This document shows, in pieces, positions 7,165 through 13,007 of a stretch of 14,134 nucleotides of DNA. Source of the DNA: Pseudoselenomonas ruminantium. Its GTDB lineage: Bacteria; Bacillota; Negativicutes; Selenomonadales; Selenomonadaceae. Positions within the stretch are counted from its first letter, which is position 1. Each line of letters opens with the position of its first letter. The translations under genes were made by a program, and so were the position numbers. The DNA is taken from positions 1 to 14,134 of the forward strand of contig DFHU01000050.1 of assembly GCA_002373045.1 (NCBI GenBank), written 5' to 3'. The notes below the pieces were generated by a model. That model saw nothing but the letters and a program-made list of their open reading frames with translations, ran no database searches and had not been told where the DNA came from.

Positions 7165-9072
7165 ATGGCCATGGTAATCAACAACAATTCTTCCGCCCAG
7201 ATGGCGCTGGGAGAAATGCGCAAGAATAACAGCAAACTGGACAAAGCCTCCCGTCAGGCTGCCAACGGCGTGAAGATTGGCGGCGCAGGCGACGGCGCTT
7301 CGGAATACTCCATTTCCGAAAAAATGCGCGTGCAGATCCGCGGTCTCGAACAGGATATCGCCAACGCCCAGACCGGCACCAGCCTCATCAAGACCGCCGA
7401 AGGCGGCATCCAGGACATCATCGACAACCTCAGAAGCCTCAAGGAACTGGCCCTCAATGCCGCCAATGACCATAATACGGACTTGGACAGGGAAACCATA
7501 CAGAAGGAAGTCAACAGCCGGCTGGAAACCATTGACGATATTGCCGCAACCACCAATTACAACGGCAGACTGCTTCTGAATGGTGATTATGGTATGCCGG
7601 AAAATTCTATCACCAACACAACGCTCCCCTCTGAACCAACAGGTACGGCAATAATTTTACCCAATGGTGACTATACTATATCCAATGATGGCGTCTATAT
7701 GTTGCCCACAGGTTATCAAGGCCGTATAACCATCACAGCCACCAATGTAAAAATTGTCCAGCAAAATCCCAGCGATGTGCATTATGCTACTGCCATTGAA
7801 TGTTCATCCTCAGGGGGGCAAAACCTTTGGCTTGACGATGTAAAAATTCATAATGGCTTATATGCTGCTGGATTCTACGATTTGAGCGGGCAGCTCAACA
7901 ACAATGTCATAAAGTTCAACGGAAGCGGCAACACCTTGAACATTCGCAACGATGTGCAGCTAATTGGCGGCAATACACCACAAGGCAACGATAGCGAAAA
8001 CAACGTTTGCAGATACTATGCTGCCATTAACACAGCAGGCGGACTTGCCATCAACGGCGTTGGCAACAACAGCTCTTTAATATCTTACCTTGACGATAAT
8101 GGCGGTGGTTATAACTGCGAAGCAGCTGCCATCGGTTCTGACCGTGGGCAACAACTATCCGGCGATATTACAATCAACGGACTTTCTTATCTAGAAGCAA
8201 ATTCTGAATGGGGGCCCGGCATTGGCGCAGGCAGGAATGGACGTGTCGGCAATATAACCATAAACAATGTTGATGAAATCCGTGTCGGCACCAGAGGCGG
8301 AGCTGGCATTGGCGCCGCCCCCAGTGGACAAACCGGAAATATTAACATTAACGCTAATCGTCTATATGGTCATACAGGAAATTACGATGGCCCTGGGACT
8401 GTCATAGGCAATTACCAAGGAGCCAACGGTTCTATCAATATTAACGCTGAATACATTTTTCTTGCCTGCAAACCAGCTACAGCCTCTCTGGGAAATTACA
8501 CAACCGGCAACAATACCAGCGGACTTACAATTACCTCCCCCGCAACTGTGAATGGCACTCCTTTTAATCCAAATGGAAACAGTTATATTGCCAATCCAAG
8601 CCAATATGTAAATTCCCAGGTTTTTGAATACAACGGCCCATCCGGAGCAAATACAAGTGAAACTGGAAAGGTTGAACTCCACGGCCTGGTCATCCACACC
8701 GGCACCAAGGCCAATCAAAACCTGCGGGTTATCATCAACAGCATGGACACAGGCACGCTGGGAATCGAGCCTCTGCCAGTAAATCCCCGGGACGCAGCGG
8801 TAACCGCCATCTCCGCGATTGACACTGCCATCACCTACAGCCTCAACGAGAACACCCGCATGGGCGCGTATCAGACTGAGCTGTCCTATACCATCGCCAA
8901 CCTCACCACCGCCAGCGAGAACACGCAAAGTTCTGAGTCCGTTATCCGTGACGCTGATATGGCAAAAGCCATGATGGAACATGCTAAGTACAACATTCTG
9001 TCCCAATCATCCCAAGCCATGTTGGCTCAAGCAAACCAAAACAGCAGCGGAGTATTAAGCCTGCTGCAATAA
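7165..9072 (+). CDS. Flagellin with large beta-solenoid-like central domain
   Basis: This is the filament subunit of the flagellum, 635 residues, exported by the flagellar secretion system. Residues about 1-140 (from MAMVINNNSSAQMALGEM) and about 505-635 (ending SSGVLSLLQ) are the conserved D0/D1 helices. The middle, residues about 145-505, replaces the usual D2/D3 surface domain. Residues about 320-460 repeat a unit of about 29 residues of the type A/G-x-x-IG...G-x-ITIN (AAAIGS...GDITIN, GPGIGAG...GNITIN, GAGIGAA...GNININ, GTVIGN...GSININ). This resembles right-handed beta-helix or adhesin repeats. Four cysteines lie in this domain, unusual for a flagellin. The middle is AT-richer than the ends, suggesting domain exchange. 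ATG 7165 is chosen because AAGGAGG ends 7 bases before it. No other flagellar gene is in the window. The exact symbol (fliC or hag) is not decidable. Confidence 0.93.
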   Translation: MAMVINNNSSAQMALGEMRKNNSKLDKASRQAANGVKIGGAGDGASEYSISEKMRVQIRGLEQDIANAQTGTSLIKTAEGGIQDIIDNLRSLKELALNAANDHNTDLDRETIQKEVNSRLETIDDIAATTNYNGRLLLNGDYGMPENSITNTTLPSEPTGTAIILPNGDYTISNDGVYMLPTGYQGRITITATNVKIVQQNPSDVHYATAIECSSSGGQNLWLDDVKIHNGLYAAGFYDLSGQLNNNVIKFNGSGNTLNIRNDVQLIGGNTPQGNDSENNVCRYYAAINTAGGLAINGVGNNSSLISYLDDNGGGYNCEAAAIGSDRGQQLSGDITINGLSYLEANSEWGPGIGAGRNGRVGNITINNVDEIRVGTRGGAGIGAAPSGQTGNININANRLYGHTGNYDGPGTVIGNYQGANGSININAEYIFLACKPATASLGNYTTGNNTSGLTITSPATVNGTPFNPNGNSYIANPSQYVNSQVFEYNGPSGANTSETGKVELHGLVIHTGTKANQNLRVIINSMDTGTLGIEPLPVNPRDAAVTAISAIDTAITYSLNENTRMGAYQTELSYTIANLTTASENTQSSESVIRDADMAKAMMEHAKYNILSQSSQAMLAQANQNSSGVLSLLQ

Positions 9073-9126
9073 AGCAAGCACCTGCACCCAGAGACATACG
9101 TAACTTGGCGCAGGTGCTTGCTTTTT
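9071..9126 (+). terminator. Intrinsic terminator of flagellin
   Basis: AAAGCAAGCACCTGC (9071-9085) is perfectly complementary to GCAGGTGCTTGCTTT (9110-9124), with a 24-base loop and a TTTTT run (9122-9126). It begins within the flagellin stop codon. Its 3' arm is also the left end of the palindromic repeat that follows. Confidence 0.8.
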
Positions 9127-9279
9127 GACCGGAGCGCACTGCCGCAGGCTGGCTCCAATGTGAAAGAATCTAAATACAAACCTGAAAGCCGCGCCGTGGT
9201 GACCGGCGCAGTCCACCTAAGTCAACGGCATTTCCGAAGGAGTCATTTGCGCGCGGGTCAAAAAGCAAGTACCTGCACC
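9100..9279 (+). repeat. Palindromic repeat element, copy 1
   Basis: About 180 bp with imperfect 24-base terminal inverted repeats: 9107-9130 pairs with 9256-9279. Inside, GCGCA/TGCGC and TGGCTCC/GGAGTCA continue the fold, leaving a smaller internal structured region. Copy 2 at 10731-10910 has the same orientation and the same inverted-repeat architecture. The left end is almost identical between copies, and differences concentrate in the middle. It lies between flagellin and hicAB. It could be a MITE-like non-autonomous element or a structured intergenic RNA/terminator repeat. Open frames within it look spurious. Confidence 0.8.
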
Positions 9280-9310
9280 CTACGTCTTATACATATTTTA
9301 CTTTTACATA

Positions 9311-9339
9311 TTGAGTTTTTATTTACTATATGATAGCAT
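9311..9339 (+). promoter_or_regulatory. Predicted hicAB promoter
   Basis: TTGAGT (9311-9316), 17 bases, then TAGCAT (9334-9339). The match is moderate, but the -10 region lies inside the perfect inverted repeat described separately, as expected for an autoregulated toxin-antitoxin promoter. Confidence 0.45.
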
Positions 9340-9352
9340 ATTCATATAGTAA
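9323..9352 (+). promoter_or_regulatory. Probable HicB operator (perfect 11-bp inverted repeat)
   Basis: TTACTATATGA (9323-9333) and TCATATAGTAA (9342-9352) are perfect inverted repeats separated by 8 bases, ending 11 bases before the hicA start and overlapping the predicted -10 box. HicB antitoxins with a DNA-binding C-terminus typically repress their own operon through such a palindrome. Confidence 0.7.
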
Positions 9353-9363
9353 GGAGATTCACC

Positions 9364-9552
9364 ATGACACCTAAAGAAATGGAAAAGAAGATAAAAAAGG
9401 ACGGTTGGTACCTTGACAGCATAGAAAGCTCACACCACCATTACAAGCATCCGACCAAACCGGGCAAGGTCACAATTCCGTTTCACACGAAACCAAAAGA
9501 CTTGTCTGTGCGTGTAGTAAAATCCATCCTGCGACAGGCTGGATTAGCATAA
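9364..9552 (+). CDS. hicA: HicA family mRNA interferase toxin
   Basis: HicA toxins are small double-stranded-RNA-binding-fold ribonucleases that cleave mRNA when free of HicB. The 62-residue protein shows the family layout: GWYLDSIESSHHHYKHPTKP with the catalytic-type histidine cluster at 24-26, then KVTIPFHTKPKDL and a C-terminal helix ending SILRQAGLA. Length is normal for HicA. AAGGAG stands 7 bases before the ATG. The toxin comes first and hicB follows 15 bases later with its own AAGGAGG, the usual hicAB order. Nothing suggests inactivation. Confidence 0.93.
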   Translation: MTPKEMEKKIKKDGWYLDSIESSHHHYKHPTKPGKVTIPFHTKPKDLSVRVVKSILRQAGLA

Positions 9553-9567
9553 GGAGGACTGATTTAT

Positions 9568-10002
9568 ATGCTCAGTATTTACCCTGCCATTTTTTATAAA
9601 GAAGAAAACGGCGGTTACTCTGTGATTTTCCCCGACCTTAACCACCTTGCCACCTGCGGAGACACCATGCAGGAAACAATGGAAATGGCCATTGATTGTC
9701 TGGCAGGTTATCTTTTCACCGAGAAATTGGAAGGCAATAAACTTCCCGCCCCTACTCCTTTGGAACAAGTTGACCCATATTGTGAAGACACAGATGAAGA
9801 AGATAGAAAAACAGAGCGCTTCGTCAACATGGTTTCAGTCGATGTTGAAGCCTACGCCGCCCTGCATTTCAACAAAGCCGTGAAGCGAACAGTCTCCATT
9901 CCCCAGTGGTTAAATAACCGCGCAATTGCCAAGAAAGTAAACGTCTCAAAATTATTGCAACAAGCCTTAATAAAGGAACTAAATGTTATCCAAACCATAT
10001 AA
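9568..10002 (+). CDS. hicB: HicB family antitoxin
   Basis: This antitoxin would bind and neutralise HicA and repress the operon. Residues about 1-70 (YPAIFYKEENGGYSVIFPDL...ATCGDTMQETMEMAIDCLAGY) are the HicB partial RNase-H-like domain. The C-terminal part (VKRTVSIPQWLNNRAIAKKV) looks like a ribbon-helix-helix or related DNA-binding segment. That fits the palindrome upstream of hicA. At 144 residues it has the longer, DNA-binding form of HicB. It converges with the amidase gene, whose end is only 30 bases away, and I see no clear terminator in that gap. Confidence 0.92.
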   Translation: MLSIYPAIFYKEENGGYSVIFPDLNHLATCGDTMQETMEMAIDCLAGYLFTEKLEGNKLPAPTPLEQVDPYCEDTDEEDRKTERFVNMVSVDVEAYAALHFNKAVKRTVSIPQWLNNRAIAKKVNVSKLLQQALIKELNVIQTI

Positions 10003-10032
10003 AAAAATCCCTGCGCCACTAAGTATCCCCTT

Positions 10033-10596
10033 TCAACTGCAAAACCTCCGAATCTCCCCCAATCGTTTATAAAGATGCTTGCCCGGACAGGCGGTATCAT
10101 TCACATCCCGATGCCCCACAATCACGCCTTTTTTCATGGGGTCAAGCCCATATTTCCTGCACAGCCAGCGGCAAAGTTCCTTAACCGCTTTCATCTGTGC
10201 ATTCGTAGGCTTGCCAATATCAAAATTTCCCGCCAGACACACACCGATAGAATGCTTATTATGTCCAAAAGCATGCGCACCAATCATCTGCGGACGCCGC
10301 CCCTGCTCGATCATGCCATCCTTGCGAATCAGATAATGATAGCCAATCCCTGCCCACTTTCTGTCCTCCTGATGAAATTTATGAACAGCTGCTGCCGTGG
10401 AATCCTTATCCACATTTAGAAAGCCCGTATGATGAATGACCAAAGCATCCGTAACCGGCCGCTCCTCGTATTCCGTAAACTGAAAAAAGCGTTTATAAAT
10501 CATGGGTTCATAATAAGAAGCCTCAACGATTTTCTGCCCGTCCAACATTCCCAGCAAACAGGCCGCACCAACACACAAAAACTCCCGCCTGTTCAT
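10033..10596 (-). CDS. N-acetylmuramoyl-L-alanine amidase (Amidase_2/PGRP type) with Tat-like signal
   Basis: This zinc amidase would cut the bond between muramic acid and the stem peptide of peptidoglycan. The 187-residue protein starts MNRREFLCVGAACLLGML, a short twin-arginine type signal (NRREFL) with a hydrophobic stretch. The catalytic domain shows VIHHTG (His55/56), GIGYHYLIRKDG, and GHRDVNDTACPG (His162, Cys170), giving the His-His-Cys zinc site of the Amidase_2 fold. I chose ATG 10596 because AAGGAGG lies 7 bases before it; an in-frame TTG two codons upstream is less likely. No clear promoter was found. It stands alone, convergent with hicB, between cysT and the toxin-antitoxin pair. 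Host wall maintenance or a relic of a phage or transfer event are both possible. Confidence 0.88.
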   Translation of the reverse strand: MNRREFLCVGAACLLGMLDGQKIVEASYYEPMIYKRFFQFTEYEERPVTDALVIHHTGFLNVDKDSTAAAVHKFHQEDRKWAGIGYHYLIRKDGMIEQGRRPQMIGAHAFGHNKHSIGVCLAGNFDIGKPTNAQMKAVKELCRWLCRKYGLDPMKKGVIVGHRDVNDTACPGKHLYKRLGEIRRFCS

Positions 10597-10695
10597 CACC
10601 AAACCTCCTTACCAAAATTCACTCTCCACCAATATCTTTTTATATTTCTCAAAATTCGCGCCTCGCCCAAACAATTCCTGCCACCCAGCAAACAC

Positions 10696-10755
10696 AAAAA
10701 AGCACCTGCCCAAGAAACGTCTCTCCCAAACGTAACTTGGCGCAGGTGCTTGCTT
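10696..10755. terminator. Bidirectional terminator-like hairpin at the left end of repeat copy 2
   Basis: AGCACCTGC (10701-10709) pairs with GCAGGTGCT (10742-10750), and CAAG (10711-10714) with CTTG (10736-10739). A TTTTT run lies on the plus-strand side (10753-10757 region) and AAAAAA (10696-10701) gives a T run on the minus strand. It could end the leftward cysT transcript and so isolate the amidase gene. It is the counterpart of the flagellin terminator in copy 1. Confidence 0.6.
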
Positions 10756-10910
10756 TTTGACCGGAGCGCACCGCCGCAGGCTGGCTCCAATAAGAAAAAA
10801 TCTAAACCAACGGCTGAAAGCCGCGACGTGGTAACCGGAGCATCCCCCTAAGTTAACGGCATTAGCGAGGGAGCCATTTGCGCGCAGGTCAAAAAGTAAG
10901 CACCTGCGCC
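10731..10910 (+). repeat. Palindromic repeat element, copy 2
   Basis: Second copy of the element at 9100-9279, in the same orientation. The terminal inverted repeats 10739-10762 and 10887-10910 differ by one base in 24. Inside them GCGCA/TGCGC and TGGCTCC/GGAGCCA are perfectly paired, and CGGCT/AGCCG forms a small internal hairpin. It fills most of the gap between the amidase start and the cysT stop, where I see no gene. The rest of that gap (10597-10695) shows only the amidase ribosome site and AT-rich sequence. Confidence 0.8.
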
Positions 10911-10941
10911 GAGCTGCCGCCGTTCCCTACAGCGCACTCCA

Positions 10942-11763
10942 TCAAACGCCCCAGCGTCTCACCCGATAATGCTGATACCCATTCAAGATAAGCAGCACCA
11001 ATAATGACATCCCCAGCATCACAATCGCCACCGCCGCAGCCGCCTGATAATCAAACTGCTCCAGTTTCGTCATAATGAGCAATGGTGCAATCTCCGTTTC
11101 ATAGGGCATATTCCCCGCAATAAAAACCACGCTGCCATATTCGCCAATCCCCCGGGCAAAGGCCAATGCAAAGCCGCTGACGAGCGGCGTAATGAGTTCC
11201 GGGAAAATCACCTTGCGGAAGGTCAGAAATTTTCCCGCCCCCATAATGGCCGCCGCTTCCTCCAGAGAACCGTCCAAATCTCTGAGCACCGGCTGAACGC
11301 TGCGCACCACAAAGGGTATGCCCACAAAGATCAGCGCTATCGTAATACCCACCGCCGAGAATGCTGACGGAATGCCTGCGGCATAGAAGAACTGGCCCAG
11401 CCAGCCATTTTCCACATAGAGCGTGGTCAGCGCGATGCCTGCCACCGCCGTTGGCAGGGCAAATGGCAGGTCGATAAGCCCGTCCATCAGCCGCTTGCCG
11501 GGGAAATTATAGCGCACCAGCACCCAGGCCAAGAGCAGGCCGAACACGGCATTAATCACCGCCGCCGCCAGCGCACAAGCAAAACTTAACATATAGCCAT
11601 GCACCATGCGGTAATCCGTCACCTGCCGGATAAAGCTTTCCCCGCTCATGCCGCTGGCATAGAGCACAAATGCGCCCAACGGCAAGAAAATCAACAACGA
11701 CAGATAGAAAAACACAATCCCCAAGGCGAACCCGCCGCCCGGAATAACCTGCCCCAGCCTCAT
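10942..11763 (-). CDS. cysT: Sulfate ABC transporter permease CysT (CysU)
   Basis: CysT is the second membrane half of the sulfate importer, pairing with CysW. The 273-residue protein has about six membrane segments and the coupling loop EEAAAIMGAGKFLTFRKVIF with the EAA---G pattern. GIGEYGSVVFIAGNMPYETE is typical of CysT. The ATG at 11763 is preceded by AAGGGGGCGG and follows the sbp stop by 18 bases, so sbp and cysT form one transcript. Unusually, cysW is not next: the gene downstream on this strand is an amidase, beyond a repeat with terminator-like arms. Confidence 0.93.
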   Translation of the reverse strand: MRLGQVIPGGGFALGIVFFYLSLLIFLPLGAFVLYASGMSGESFIRQVTDYRMVHGYMLSFACALAAAVINAVFGLLLAWVLVRYNFPGKRLMDGLIDLPFALPTAVAGIALTTLYVENGWLGQFFYAAGIPSAFSAVGITIALIFVGIPFVVRSVQPVLRDLDGSLEEAAAIMGAGKFLTFRKVIFPELITPLVSGFALAFARGIGEYGSVVFIAGNMPYETEIAPLLIMTKLEQFDYQAAAAVAIVMLGMSLLVLLILNGYQHYRVRRWGV

Positions 11764-11781
11764 AATACCGCCCCCTTACGC

Positions 11782-12810
11782 TTACTTCTGATAAATCTGG
11801 TCAAAGGTGCCGCCATCGGCAAAATGCTCCTTCTGCGCTTTCGTCCAGCCGCCAAAGGCATCATCAATGGTAAAGAGCTTGAGTTCCGGGAACTGGCCCT
11901 TGTACTTTTCAAAGATGGCCTTATTGCGCGGACGATAGAAATTCTTGGCGGCAATTTCCTGCCCATTTTCAGAATAGAGATAATTAATGTAAGCCTCAGC
12001 CACCTTGCGGGTTCCCTTCTTGTCCACGACCTTATCCACCACCGCCACGGACGGCTCTGCCAAAATGGACAGGGACGGCGCGACAATCTCGTAATCCGGC
12101 GAATCCTTGAGCGTAATCAACGCTTCATTTTCCCAGGCAATCAGCACATCCCCCTGACCGCGCTGCACAAAGCTGGTCGTTGCGCCACGGGCGCCGGAAT
12201 CAAGCGCCACCACATTCTGGAACAACTTTTTGATAAAGCCCTTGACCTGCGTTTCGTCACCGTTAAATTTCTGGCGGGCATATTCCCAAGCCGCCAAATA
12301 ATTCCAACGAGCACCGCCGGAAGTCTTGGGATTCGGCGTGACGATTTTCACATCATCCCGTACCAAATCGTCCCAGTCATGGATGTTCTTTGGGTTACCC
12401 TTGCGCACAAGGAAGACAATGGTCGAAGTATAGGGCGCGGAGTTATCGGGAAATTTCTTCAGCCAATCCTTGTCGATAAGTCCCGCCTGCGCGATTTCGT
12501 CCACGTCATACGCCAGGGCGAGCGTCACGACATCGGCCTCCAAACCTTCAATAACCGAGCGGGCCTGCTTGCCGGAACCGCCATTGGACTGACGGAATTC
12601 CACATCCTGACCGCTTTCCTTCTGCCATTCCCCCGTAAAGACCTGATTAAATTCAGCGTAGAGTTCGCGGGTCGGGTCATAGGATACATTCAAAAATTCC
12701 CCTGCCCCTTTGCCGTCGGCACCATTTGCCGCCTGTTCACTGCCGCAGCCGGCAAAACCGATTGCCGTCAGTATTCCTAATGCCACACTTGCCGTTTTCC
12801 ACCACTTCAT
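11782..12810 (-). CDS. sbp: Sulfate-binding lipoprotein of the ABC importer
   Basis: This is the extracytoplasmic receptor that delivers sulfate (or thiosulfate) to CysTW. The 342-residue protein begins with a lipoprotein signal, MKWWKTASVALGILTAIGFAGC, with lipidated Cys22. The mature part carries the family signatures QSNGGSGKQARSVIEGLEAD, LALAYDVDEIA and NPKTSGGARWNYLAAWEYA. ATG 12810 is preceded by GGGGAGG. It is the first gene of the sbp-cysT transcript and lies behind the leader RNA at 12851-12973. CysP and Sbp paralogues cannot be told apart reliably by eye, so thiosulfate preference is open. Confidence 0.94.
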   Translation of the reverse strand: MKWWKTASVALGILTAIGFAGCGSEQAANGADGKGAGEFLNVSYDPTRELYAEFNQVFTGEWQKESGQDVEFRQSNGGSGKQARSVIEGLEADVVTLALAYDVDEIAQAGLIDKDWLKKFPDNSAPYTSTIVFLVRKGNPKNIHDWDDLVRDDVKIVTPNPKTSGGARWNYLAAWEYARQKFNGDETQVKGFIKKLFQNVVALDSGARGATTSFVQRGQGDVLIAWENEALITLKDSPDYEIVAPSLSILAEPSVAVVDKVVDKKGTRKVAEAYINYLYSENGQEIAAKNFYRPRNKAIFEKYKGQFPELKLFTIDDAFGGWTKAQKEHFADGGTFDQIYQK

Positions 12811-12850
12811 TATGATTACCTCCCCAACATAAATATAAATAATTTCCTAT

Positions 12851-12900
12851 ATAAAATAAGAGGCTCCACAAAATTCCCCACAAGGAATTTGTGGAACCTC
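12851..12900 (-). terminator. Terminator-like hairpin in the sbp leader
   Basis: On the minus strand, 12900-12884 (GAGGTTCCACAAATTCC) pairs with 12877-12860 apart from one bulged T and a T-G pair, with a 6-base loop. A T-rich but interrupted run (TTATTTTAT) follows. On the plus strand the same hairpin is followed by TTTTTTT, so it could also work in that direction. Confidence 0.65.
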
Positions 12901-12973
12901 CAATTTTTTTGGTCAGTTCACTGAACCGTATTTACTTCACACAAGCATTTAACACTTATGTTCATTTGCGATG
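12851..12973 (-). ncRNA. Leader RNA of sbp-cysT (copy A), candidate attenuator or riboswitch-like element
   Basis: This is the homologue of the cysW leader. On the minus strand, a 7-bp hairpin ACATAAG/CTTGTGT with a 9-base loop replaces the unrelated-sequence hairpin of copy B at about the same place. Next come GTAAATA and GGTT, then the conserved core GAACTGACCAAA...TTGGAGGTTC, identical to copy B except for one A/G. The terminator-like hairpin follows. As in copy B, GAAC/GTTC plus CCAA/TTGG can pair in competition with the terminator 5' arm. The RNA start is estimated from the -10 box. Confidence 0.55.
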
Positions 12974-12978
12974 ACCTT

Positions 12979-13007
12979 ATGTTACACTATTACACCTATC
13001 ATGTCAA
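12979..13007 (-). promoter_or_regulatory. Predicted sigma70-type promoter for sbp-cysT
   Basis: On the minus strand, TTGACA (13007-13002), 17 bases, TAACAT (12984-12979). This matches the cysW promoter box for box. The -35 box overlaps the stop codon of the upstream ATP-grasp gene. Confidence 0.75.

Noticed and set aside
9118..9333. Open frame inside palindromic repeat copy 1
   Set aside because: The corresponding frame in copy 2 (about 10750-10851) ends early in a stop, the frame is built mostly from the inverted-repeat arms, and there is no ribosome site. It is repeat sequence, not a gene.
10597..10700. Promoter for the amidase gene
   Set aside because: TATAAA-like and TTGTTT-like sequences are present on the minus strand, but their spacing (about 24 bases) is wrong, so no promoter is called.
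9071..10910. CRISPR array or composite transposon formed by the repeats
   Set aside because: There are only two long palindromic copies 1.6 kb apart with no regular spacers, and no transposase gene lies between them.
11599..12780. Long plus-strand open frame (393 codons) opposite cysT and sbp
   Set aside because: It is antisense to two well-supported transporter genes, has no ribosome site or recognisable domain, and its composition is what the complementary strand of GC-rich coding DNA gives.
12851..12973. T-box, SAM (S-box) or cobalamin riboswitch in the sulfur leaders
   Set aside because: I looked for the conserved T-box sequence, the S-box core and the B12-box and saw none. The GGTTCCAC in the hairpin is only a chance partial resemblance to the complement of a T-box.
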